This document shows, piece after piece, positions 8,288 to 14,868 of a stretch of DNA of 31,052 nt (its first letter is position 1; each line of letters begins with the position of its first letter). The DNA comes from JAJRZX01 sp964407495 (GTDB taxonomy: Bacteria; Desulfobacterota; GWC2-55-46; JADFVP01). The stretch covers positions 1 through 31,052 of the forward strand of contig CAYOVP010000020.1 of NCBI GenBank assembly GCA_964407495.1. Reading direction: 5' to 3'. The translations under genes were made by a program, and so were the position numbers. Below the pieces are notes generated by a model. That model saw only the letters and a list, made by a program, of their open reading frames with translations. It ran no database searches and was not told the origin of the DNA.

Positions 8288-8309
8288 TGCACAAACTTTA
8301 GGCAGTGCA
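8288..8309. promoter_or_regulatory. Candidate activator (NtrC) upstream site
   Basis: Inverted repeat TGCAC-N12-GTGCA, centred about 122 bases upstream of the predicted start site. The half-sites match enteric NtrC sites, but the spacer there is 7, not 12, so binding by this NtrC is a guess. Confidence 0.4.
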
Positions 8310-8399
8310 TGCCTCGTAAGATGCAGAACATGGCATACGTGGAAGGCGCACGGAGTTTGTACCCCCCCATGGATGGCCCTGAAGATAATCTCTGGAGAT

Positions 8400-8418
8400 C
8401 TTCTCTCCTGGAGAGAAG
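8400..8418. repeat. 19-bp perfect dyad
   Basis: CTTCTCTCCTGGAGAGAAG: two 9-base arms around a single central base. With no loop it looks like an operator or activator site rather than an RNA hairpin. It lies about 230 bases upstream of the predicted torF start site. Confidence 0.5.
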
Positions 8419-8484
8419 CGTTCTCATGGTAAAAGGCGGAATTTTTTCTATCCTGGGGGGCCGGCGCTGGCATGGTGAAGCAGT

Positions 8485-9210
8485 TCAGCCCCTTCGGCCA
8501 ACCTGCCGCAGGAATCTCTTTATAATGGCGCGGCCGTGGTTATGGATAGTTGGAAGGAGCGAAGAGGCCTCCTGCAGGATAACCTCTGGCGACTTTATGT
8601 AAGGCGCCCCGGCCAGTTCGTCCTCGCCGGCCTCGAGAAACCCGCGCACCATGGGCTCTGTCACCTCTATATGGAACTGGAGCCCATAGGAATTTACACC
8701 AACCCGTATGAACTGGTGTTCGAAGAGGGGTGAGGCGGCAAGATTGGCGCAACCCTCAGGTATGCTGAAGGTGTCTCCATGCCACTGAAAGACTGTGAAC
8801 TCTTCTGGAAGGCCCAGGAGAAGCCTGTCTTCCCGGCCCTCTGGAGTGAGCCTAATCTTGTAAAAACCTATCTCTTTTTTGGCGCCGCTCGTCACCCTGC
8901 CGCCAGCGGCACGGGCCATCATCTGTGCCCCGAGGCAGACGCCGAGCACTGGCACCCCGAACCTGAAGGCAGACTCAATCAACGAGAGTTCATCTGGTAT
9001 GAAGGGGAAATCCGCCTCGTCATAGACGCCCATTGGCCCGCCCATGACAACAAGGGCGCTGAAAGGGCGCGCGTCCCTCGGCAGACGCTCTCTCCTGAAA
9101 AGCCTTATGGTGCGAAGCGAAAAACCCTCCTCACGCGCCAGGGTACCGATGAGCCCCGGGCCCTCGGCCTCTACATGCTGAAGGACGAGTATCTCGTTAT
9201 TGTCTCTCAT
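8485..9210 (-). CDS. Class I glutamine amidotransferase domain protein
   Basis: Stand-alone type 1 glutamine amidotransferase of 241 residues, related to the GMP-synthase GATase domain. The catalytic triad is visible: nucleophile C92 in GVCLGAQ, H180 and E182 in QFHIEVTE. The oxyanion stretch MGGPMGVYDE is at 56-65. Free-standing members hydrolyse glutamine, or gamma-glutamyl compounds such as gamma-glutamyl polyamines; the substrate here cannot be told. AAGGGG lies six bases before the ATG. It follows glgA by 64 bp on the same strand and could share its transcript, although no functional link is evident. The gene is just upstream of the nitrogen block, which may be coincidence. Confidence 0.85.
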   Translation of the reverse strand: MRDNNEILVLQHVEAEGPGLIGTLAREEGFSLRTIRLFRRERLPRDARPFSALVVMGGPMGVYDEADFPFIPDELSLIESAFRFGVPVLGVCLGAQMMARAAGGRVTSGAKKEIGFYKIRLTPEGREDRLLLGLPEEFTVFQWHGDTFSIPEGCANLAASPLFEHQFIRVGVNSYGLQFHIEVTEPMVRGFLEAGEDELAGAPYIKSPEVILQEASSLLPTIHNHGRAIIKRFLRQVGRRG

Positions 9211-9274
9211 ACAGAACCCCTTAAAAAGACCTATTAAAAATCCATATCTGTATCAACTCCCACCGCTCAGGTCC

Positions 9275-10783
9275 TCAACGCCGCTGCGGTCTCCTGCCCC
9301 AGATGTCCTTTTCTGTCCTGGCCGATTCAGGCGCCGACTTTTTCATGGCAAGTTCGTATAGTTCCACGTACCTCTCTGCCGAGCGCGACCACGAAAAATC
9401 CTCGCTCATGGCCGTGGCCTGAAGTTCGCGCCACTCTTTCTTCTTCCCGAAGACCTCCACAGCCCGCTTTACGGCCTCAAGAAACGCGCCTGCCGAGTAC
9501 CTTCTGAACTTGAAGCCCGTGGGCCGCTCCTCTATCCCGTAGTCACGTACTGTATCATTGAGCCCGCCTGTAGCGCGCACCACTGGTATGGTACCGTACT
9601 TCATGCTGTAAATCTGGTTGAGGCCGCAGGGCTCGAACTTCGAGGGCATTAGAAAGATATCGCTTCCTGCCTCCACGAGGTGTGCGAGGACATTGTCAAA
9701 AGCAGGCTTAAGCGCCACGCGTCCGGGGAATCCGGCGCAGGCCCTCTCAAGGCGGGCCACTGTCCTGCTGTCGCCAGATCCCACTATGACAAGACTGAGG
9801 CCCGCCTCCATGAGTCCATCCATGGCCCTTATGACAAGGTCTACGCCCTTCTGCGGCGTAAGCCTTGTTACCATGCCAGCCACTGGCCCGGGGCCGGGGT
9901 CTCGTAGCCCGAATTCCTTGAGGAGGGCCTTCCTGCACTCGGCCTTGCCTCCCATCTCCCCAACTGAATACCTTGCCGGTATGAGGGGGTCTACCGCAGG
10001 GTCCCACTCATTGTAATCAACACCATTCAGAACGCCGAAAAGGTCTTTACTCCGTGCCCTGTAAAGCCCCTCGAGGCCGTGGCCGCACCTCGGGGTCTTG
10101 AGTTCGCGGCAGTACCCAGGGCTCACGGTCGTCAGGATGTCCGCAAAGACGAGCCCGGCCTTCAGAAGGCTGATACTCCCCCAGAACTCGATGCCCGCTG
10201 GAGTAAAGAGCCTGTGGCTTATACCAAGGACATCATAGGAATCAGCGGGAAAGAGCCCCTGAAATGCGCTGTTATGAACGGTAAAGAGCGTGGCCGCGCC
10301 CCTGAAGGCAGCGTCACAACGGTAAAGTTGCTTGATGTAAAGAGGCACCAGGCCTGTCTGCCAGTCATTGGCATGAACCACGTCGGGACGAAGCCCAAGG
10401 GCAGCCGAGGCCTCCAGAACCGCCCTTGAGAAAAGGGTGAAACGCTCGAGGTTGTCAAAGTAATCCCTCTCAGGAGTGCCATACAAGAAAGACCTGTCAA
10501 AGTACTCGTCAGAACGTATGAAAAAAGTCTTCACCGCAGAACGCCCGGCCCTGTATACACTGGCCCGGACCATGCGGCGGCCAAGGGGCACCACCACCTC
10601 TACGCCAGTGTCCCTTATCTCCGCGCCCCTCTCCATGGTCTCCCTGTAAAGGGGTAAAAAGAGCGAAACATCGCACCCCTGGCCAGCAAGGGCCGAAGGC
10701 AACGCGCCTGCCACGTCGCCAAGGCCGCCGGTCTTGGAAAAAGGAGCGGCCTCGGAAGATACGAATAGCACGCTAATCGTCAT
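9275..10783 (-). CDS. glgA: Glycogen synthase (ADP-glucose starch/glycogen glucosyltransferase, GT5)
   Basis: Transfers glucose from ADP-glucose to the end of an alpha-1,4-glucan. It has 502 residues, slightly above the E. coli length of 477. The GT5 sugar-nucleotide motif KTGGLGDV starts at K17. HANDWQTGL and TVHNSAFQG mark the N-terminal Rossmann domain. The C-terminal GT-B domain carries RLTPQKGVDL and the catalytic-region motif SKFEPCGLNQ. Both halves are complete. The ATG at 10783 lacks a clear Shine-Dalgarno sequence. No glgB, glgC or glgP lies beside it. GalU, encoded on the other side of pcrA, makes UDP-glucose and is a separate branch of glucose-1-phosphate use. Confidence 0.94.
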   Translation of the reverse strand: MTISVLFVSSEAAPFSKTGGLGDVAGALPSALAGQGCDVSLFLPLYRETMERGAEIRDTGVEVVVPLGRRMVRASVYRAGRSAVKTFFIRSDEYFDRSFLYGTPERDYFDNLERFTLFSRAVLEASAALGLRPDVVHANDWQTGLVPLYIKQLYRCDAAFRGAATLFTVHNSAFQGLFPADSYDVLGISHRLFTPAGIEFWGSISLLKAGLVFADILTTVSPGYCRELKTPRCGHGLEGLYRARSKDLFGVLNGVDYNEWDPAVDPLIPARYSVGEMGGKAECRKALLKEFGLRDPGPGPVAGMVTRLTPQKGVDLVIRAMDGLMEAGLSLVIVGSGDSRTVARLERACAGFPGRVALKPAFDNVLAHLVEAGSDIFLMPSKFEPCGLNQIYSMKYGTIPVVRATGGLNDTVRDYGIEERPTGFKFRRYSAGAFLEAVKRAVEVFGKKKEWRELQATAMSEDFSWSRSAERYVELYELAMKKSAPESARTEKDIWGRRPQRR

Positions 10784-10905
10784 GACGAGAACTTAACAAA
10801 AAACAACCACGAGGGCAAGGCATATGAGGAGAAGAAACAAAGGGGTGAAGCGGCCGGGCTTCGCCCAAAGAGGCCAATGAGAGACAAAAAGAGGATAATG
10901 GGTGG

Positions 10906-10920
10906 GCGGGCTTCGCCCGC
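10906..10920. repeat. Hairpin GCGGGC-TTC-GCCCGC
   Basis: Six-base arms around TTC. Its core repeats the smaller hairpin at 10856-10866, and each is followed within two bases by AAAGA, making a short degenerate direct repeat. Confidence 0.6.
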
Positions 10921-10934
10921 AAAGAAAGAGACTC

Positions 10935-10980
10935 CAAACTTTCTTTTGGAAAAAAGAAAGTTTGACAAAGAAAACCAGTA
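10935..10980 (-). repeat. 46-bp dispersed palindromic element, copy 2 (inverted)
   Basis: On the minus strand it reads TACTGGTTTTCTTTGTC followed by a 13-bp stem (arms 10952-10964 and 10935-10947). Relative to copy 1 at 2862-2907 the stem has AA/TT where copy 1 has TT/AA, so pairing is kept. The remaining difference is in the loop. Confidence 0.8.
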
Positions 10981-11001
10981 CCAATGGCCTTCGGCCATTG
11001 G
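10981..11001. repeat. Hairpin CCAATGGCC-TTC-GGCCATTGG
   Basis: Nine-base perfect arms around TTC, directly abutting the dispersed palindromic element with no gap. Confidence 0.65.
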
Positions 11002-11146
11002 AAATGACTTGCAAGGATGGGCTAAGCACAGCGAAACCCAACAAGAAGCACAGAAGAGAAAGAAGCGGCAAGACCCTGCCTTTGCCATCCACCCCTTTTT
11101 GTGTTAAAAAAAGGTAAGGGAAAAAAACAGGGAAAATGGATAAAAG

Positions 11147-13357
11147 ATGTTCATAGAGACACTCAACGACGTGCAGGCCGAGGCCGCTACCCATGGCGAG
11201 GGCCCCATACTCGTACTCGCGGGCGCCGGAAGCGGAAAGACGCGCGTGCTTACCTCGCGCGTGGCATGGCTCATGAAAGAGAGGGGCGTGCCTGCACACC
11301 GGATCCTTGCCGTCACCTTTACAAACAAGGCCGCAGGAGAGATGCGCTCGCGCCTCACCTCGATCCTCGGCCCCTCTGCGCAAGACCTCTGGCTCGGCAC
11401 CTTCCACTCCATAGGCCTTCGCATTCTAAAAGAACAGGCTGGCCCAGGGCGCGCCGGAATGAGCGTCTACGCCGAGGACGAACAGATAGCGCTCATAAAG
11501 AAGATACTCAAGGAACTCGATATGGGCGATAAGGCTATGACGCCAAAGTCCATCGCCTGGAAAATTTCTCGCGCCAAGAACGAACTCATGGACCCAGGGG
11601 CACTTCTGGCCGCCTCGCGCGACTTTCTCACAGAGCGCCTCGCAAAGATATACTCCCTCTACCAGAAGCGCCTTCGCGAGATGAACGCCTATGACTTTGG
11701 AGACCTCATAGCAGAGCCCGTGCGCCTCCTCGAACACAACCCTGAGATACTCCGGCGTTACCACGAGCGCATACACTATGTCCTCGTAGACGAGTACCAG
11801 GACACGAACCGGGCGCAATACGCCCTGACAAAACTCCTCAGTGCCGGCACAGGCAACCTCTTTGCCGTTGGCGACCCGGACCAGTCCATATACGCATGGC
11901 GCGGGGCATGCATAGACAACATCCTCCAGTTCCAGGAAGACTACCCAGGGGCCCGTGTCATCAGGCTCGAACGAAATTACCGCTCAACAAAGATGATACT
12001 CGCCGCGGCCAACTCGCTCATAGACCGCAACTCCCGCCGCATGGAGAAGAAACTCTGGACAGAGAACCCCGAGGGCCCGCCCGTACAGTACGACGAGGCC
12101 CGCGACGAACGCGAGGAGGCCCACCTCGTCATAGAGCGCATCAAGACACTCATGGCGCGCCACAAGGATAGAAAGTACGGCGACTTCGCCGTCTTCTACA
12201 GGACAAACGCACAGTCCCGCGTCTTCGAGGAAGAACTCCTTCGCTCGGGCCTGCCCTATACCGTTGTCGGGGGCGTACGCTTCTACGACCGCAAGGAAAT
12301 CCGCGACGCCATGGCTTACCTTCGTGTAATCGTAAACCCCCTCGACGAGATAAGTTTTACCCGTATAATAAACGCCCCGCCCCGCGGCATTGGAAAGGTG
12401 ACGCTGGGGCGTATTACAGCGCTTGCCAGAGAGCAGGGCCTCACGCTCATGGAGGCCCTCAAGACCGCGCAGAACAAGGGCATCATAAAGAAAAAAGGCG
12501 CAGCAGACCTCATCGAGGCCTTCGAGGCCTTTGAGAGGGACAGCGGTTCCCTACCCATACACGAACTCGCGCTGCGCCTCCTCGAGGACGCGGGCTACAT
12601 CCACGCCCTCCAGGAAGAGGGGTCTGAGGAGGCCTTTTCCCGCCTTGAGAACATCTTCGAGTTCACCTCTGCCATAAGGGACTTCGAGGAGGCCGTCGAG
12701 GGCGCGACGCTCTCTGACTTTCTCGACCACGTGGCCCTCATCAGCGACATAGACTCCTACGACCAGGAGGCAGGCCGTGTAACACTCATGACCCTCCATG
12801 CGGCAAAGGGGCTCGAGTTCCCCGTGGTCTTCATGGCCGGCATGGAAGAAGGCCTCTTCCCCCATTCCCGGTCCATGGACGACCCAGAGGCCCTCGAAGA
12901 AGAACGTCGCCTCTGCTACGTTGGCATGACAAGGGCCATGGAACACCTATACATGTCATCGGCGCGAACGCGCAGTATCTTCGGCGAGACGAGATACCAG
13001 GTCTCATCGAGGTTCATCGACGAGATCGACCCTGCGGCCATACGTATGAATACCTCAACGCCCGCACCAATTGCACCGTCCTCTCCTCACTCGGAACCCT
13101 CCTGCGATACCGATACGGGGAGGGTCTTCTACGCCCCGGCTGAGCCGCATATCGAGTACGACATGGAGCACCTCGACGGAGCAGACCCCGCGCTCTGGTC
13201 AATCGGCATGCAGGTCTTGCACAGCAGTTTCGGCCCTGGCGTCATCGAGGCACGAAGCGGTGCAGGCGAGAATACCAAACTCACCGTAAGGTTTCGTAGC
13301 GGAAAGAGACGAAAACTGCTCGTGAAATACGCAGGCCTCGTACCCGTGTCATCATGA
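11147..13357 (+). CDS. pcrA: UvrD/PcrA-type 3'-5' DNA helicase (superfamily 1A)
   Basis: ATP-driven DNA unwinding in excision repair and in clearing proteins from DNA. It has 736 residues, the usual size for the family. A Q-motif-like NDVQ lies at 7-10, Walker A AGAGSGKT at 25-32, motif Ia TFTNKAAGEM, motif II DEYQD at 215-219, motif III GDPDQSIYAWRGA, motif IV RLERNYRST, motif V TLHAAKGLEFP and motif VI YVGMTRAMEHL. The last 50 residues form the PcrA/UvrD C-terminal Tudor-like segment (GVIEARSGAGENTKL onward), used by family members to contact RNA polymerase. The start at 11147 has only a weak GGA upstream. PcrA and UvrD cannot be separated with certainty from sequence alone. Confidence 0.94.
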   Translation: MFIETLNDVQAEAATHGEGPILVLAGAGSGKTRVLTSRVAWLMKERGVPAHRILAVTFTNKAAGEMRSRLTSILGPSAQDLWLGTFHSIGLRILKEQAGPGRAGMSVYAEDEQIALIKKILKELDMGDKAMTPKSIAWKISRAKNELMDPGALLAASRDFLTERLAKIYSLYQKRLREMNAYDFGDLIAEPVRLLEHNPEILRRYHERIHYVLVDEYQDTNRAQYALTKLLSAGTGNLFAVGDPDQSIYAWRGACIDNILQFQEDYPGARVIRLERNYRSTKMILAAANSLIDRNSRRMEKKLWTENPEGPPVQYDEARDEREEAHLVIERIKTLMARHKDRKYGDFAVFYRTNAQSRVFEEELLRSGLPYTVVGGVRFYDRKEIRDAMAYLRVIVNPLDEISFTRIINAPPRGIGKVTLGRITALAREQGLTLMEALKTAQNKGIIKKKGAADLIEAFEAFERDSGSLPIHELALRLLEDAGYIHALQEEGSEEAFSRLENIFEFTSAIRDFEEAVEGATLSDFLDHVALISDIDSYDQEAGRVTLMTLHAAKGLEFPVVFMAGMEEGLFPHSRSMDDPEALEEERRLCYVGMTRAMEHLYMSSARTRSIFGETRYQVSSRFIDEIDPAAIRMNTSTPAPIAPSSPHSEPSCDTDTGRVFYAPAEPHIEYDMEHLDGADPALWSIGMQVLHSSFGPGVIEARSGAGENTKLTVRFRSGKRRKLLVKYAGLVPVSS

Positions 13358-13403
13358 TGGATAAGGCGCCTCGATAAAGACCTTCCAGGTGCCGGCCCCT
13401 TTC

Positions 13404-13432
13404 TTGACTTATACCCTGAAAGTTATTATTAT
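13404..13432 (+). promoter_or_regulatory. Strong sigma-70 promoter of galU
   Basis: TTGACT (13404-13409), 17-base spacer, TATTAT (13427-13432). The start site near 13438-13440 leaves a leader of about ten bases, almost entirely the Shine-Dalgarno GGTGAG. Confidence 0.7.
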
Positions 13433-13447
13433 CACCAGTGGTGAGAT

Positions 13448-14308
13448 ATGAAGATAACTAAAGCCATATTCCCGGCCGCCGGTTTTGGCACCAGGTTCCT
13501 GCCCGCCACAAAGGCCATCCCAAAGGAAATGCTCCCTCTCGTGGACAAACCCCTCATCCAGTACGTGGTGGAAGAGGCGAAGGACTCTGGCCTCGAGGAG
13601 ATGATCATAGTAACGGGCATGGGAAAGACGGCCATTGAGAACCACTTCGACACCTCGGTGGAACTCGAACTCCTCCTCAAGGAACGGGGAAAGAAAGAAA
13701 TCCTCGAGATGGTACGGAAAATTTCCAACATGGTCCACTTCGCATACACCCGCCAGAAAGAGCCCCTTGGCCTGGGACACGCCATATACATAACAAAGAA
13801 CCTTGTGGGGAAAGAACCCTTTACCGTCTTTCTCGGTGATGATATCATCGACTCCAAGGTGCCTGCCATGAGACAACTCCTCGATGTATACGATGCCTAC
13901 GGAAGTTCGGTCCTCGCTGTTCAGAAGGTACCCCGCTCCAAGGCACACCTCTACGGCATCATAAAGGGGAAGAAGGTGGGGCCAGGGACATACCGCGTCC
14001 TCGACCTCGTGGAAAAACCAAAGTCGTCGCCCCCCTCCAACCTCGCGGTCATAGGGCGTTATGTACTTACTCCGGGCATCTTCGGCGCCCTCGAGAAGAC
14101 CAAGAAAGGCCGAGGAGGCGAACTCCAACTTACAGACGGCATAAGGAAACTACTCGATACCGAGGAGGTATATGCCGTCGAGTTCGAGGGCACTCGCTAT
14201 GATGCCGGCGACAAACTTGGTTTCATCGAGGCGAATATCTCCTTTGCCCTGAAGAGAAAAGACCTGGCCAGGGAACTAAAGCGTTTTCTGAGGGGCCTCG
14301 GCCTGTAG
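13448..14308 (+). CDS. galU: UTP-glucose-1-phosphate uridylyltransferase
   Basis: Makes UDP-glucose from UTP and glucose-1-phosphate for cell-surface polysaccharide and galactose metabolism. It has 286 residues (E. coli GalU has 302). The nucleotidyltransferase signature AAGFGTRFLPATK at 10-22 is followed by PKEMLPLVDKPLIQY, both diagnostic. The metal-binding FLGDDI, the sugar-binding VEKP and GELQLTD are also present. The start is supported by GGTGAG and a strong promoter immediately upstream. A run of same-strand genes (hsp20, lon, thiL) follows after 58 bp with no clear terminator, so read-through is possible. Confidence 0.96.
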   Translation: MKITKAIFPAAGFGTRFLPATKAIPKEMLPLVDKPLIQYVVEEAKDSGLEEMIIVTGMGKTAIENHFDTSVELELLLKERGKKEILEMVRKISNMVHFAYTRQKEPLGLGHAIYITKNLVGKEPFTVFLGDDIIDSKVPAMRQLLDVYDAYGSSVLAVQKVPRSKAHLYGIIKGKKVGPGTYRVLDLVEKPKSSPPSNLAVIGRYVLTPGIFGALEKTKKGRGGELQLTDGIRKLLDTEEVYAVEFEGTRYDAGDKLGFIEANISFALKRKDLARELKRFLRGLGL

Positions 14309-14366
14309 AGGCGGACTGGCCGGCTGCCCTTGTCCTTTCTAATCCTTACTAAAGGTGAGCCGGATT

Positions 14367-14852
14367 ATGGCGAAGATATCAAAGGAGCCAATCGACTTCA
14401 TGGGCCTCCCAGGGGGCGGAGGTGAAATGGATAACGTCCAAGGCAGATGGGGCGAGGGGGGCGAGGGGGGCGGCGGGGGCGGATGCAGTGGAGGCGGAGA
14501 GCCCCTCGAACCCATCACCCGCATACCTGATATCGACATGTACTCCACCAAGGATGAACTCTACATAGAGGTGGAAATGCCCGGGGTGGAGAAAAAAGAC
14601 ATAGAACTCTGCCTACAGAAGAATACCGTTAAACTTATGGCGCTGAAGGTGGAAAACATGGAGGACCGGGGCACAAACTACGTCTGCCTCGAACGGGTCT
14701 TCGGCAGGCTCTACCGTTCCATCGAGATACCCTTTCCAGTAAACACATCTGCTGTGAGGGCAACCCTGGCTAACGGTGTTCTCACCATAGTCATGCCCAG
14801 GATAGAGGACAAGAGGGCAGAGAAGAAAAGCGTTCCCATTGAATCCAAATAA
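14367..14852 (+). CDS. Hsp20/alpha-crystallin small heat-shock protein with Gly-rich N-terminus
   Basis: ATP-independent holdase chaperone of 161 residues. The alpha-crystallin domain spans about 50-140: DIDMYSTKDELYIEVEMPGV opens it and the beta-strand signature LANGVLTIVMPR closes it. The N-terminal arm is unusual: residues 16-44 are dominated by Gly and Glu (about 17 Gly) with one Cys at 40, encoded by a G-rich run at about 14409-14502. Family arms are normally hydrophobic and drive oligomerisation. The ATG is chosen because AAAGGTGAG sits seven bases upstream; the in-frame GTG at 14355 lies inside that Shine-Dalgarno. It ends 16 bp before lon, suggesting a chaperone-protease operon. Confidence 0.88.
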   Translation: MAKISKEPIDFMGLPGGGGEMDNVQGRWGEGGEGGGGGGCSGGGEPLEPITRIPDIDMYSTKDELYIEVEMPGVEKKDIELCLQKNTVKLMALKVENMEDRGTNYVCLERVFGRLYRSIEIPFPVNTSAVRATLANGVLTIVMPRIEDKRAEKKSVPIESK

Positions 14853-14868
14853 ACCCAAAGGCACCCAA

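Larger units (their letters stand above)
8033..8484. other. 452-bp regulatory spacer upstream of torF
   Basis: No gene was found. From left to right it holds a leader of about 145 bases for torF, a sigma-54 promoter (8186-8202), a TGCAC/GTGCA dyad (8288-8309), a weaker TGC-N8-GCA near 8321, and a 19-bp palindrome (8400-8418). The glutamine amidotransferase gene ends at 8485 on the same strand without an obvious terminator hairpin. Confidence 0.7.
10784..11146. other. 363-bp hairpin-rich spacer between divergent glgA and pcrA
   Basis: No gene was found. The spacer contains at least five inverted repeats: GGGC-TTC-GCCC at 10856-10866, GCGGGC-TTC-GCCCGC at 10906-10920, the 46-bp dispersed element at 10935-10980, CCAATGGCC-TTC-GGCCATTGG at 10981-11001 and a weaker TGGG/CCCA pair at 11018-11040. 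No convincing promoter for either flanking gene was found inside it. Confidence 0.7.
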
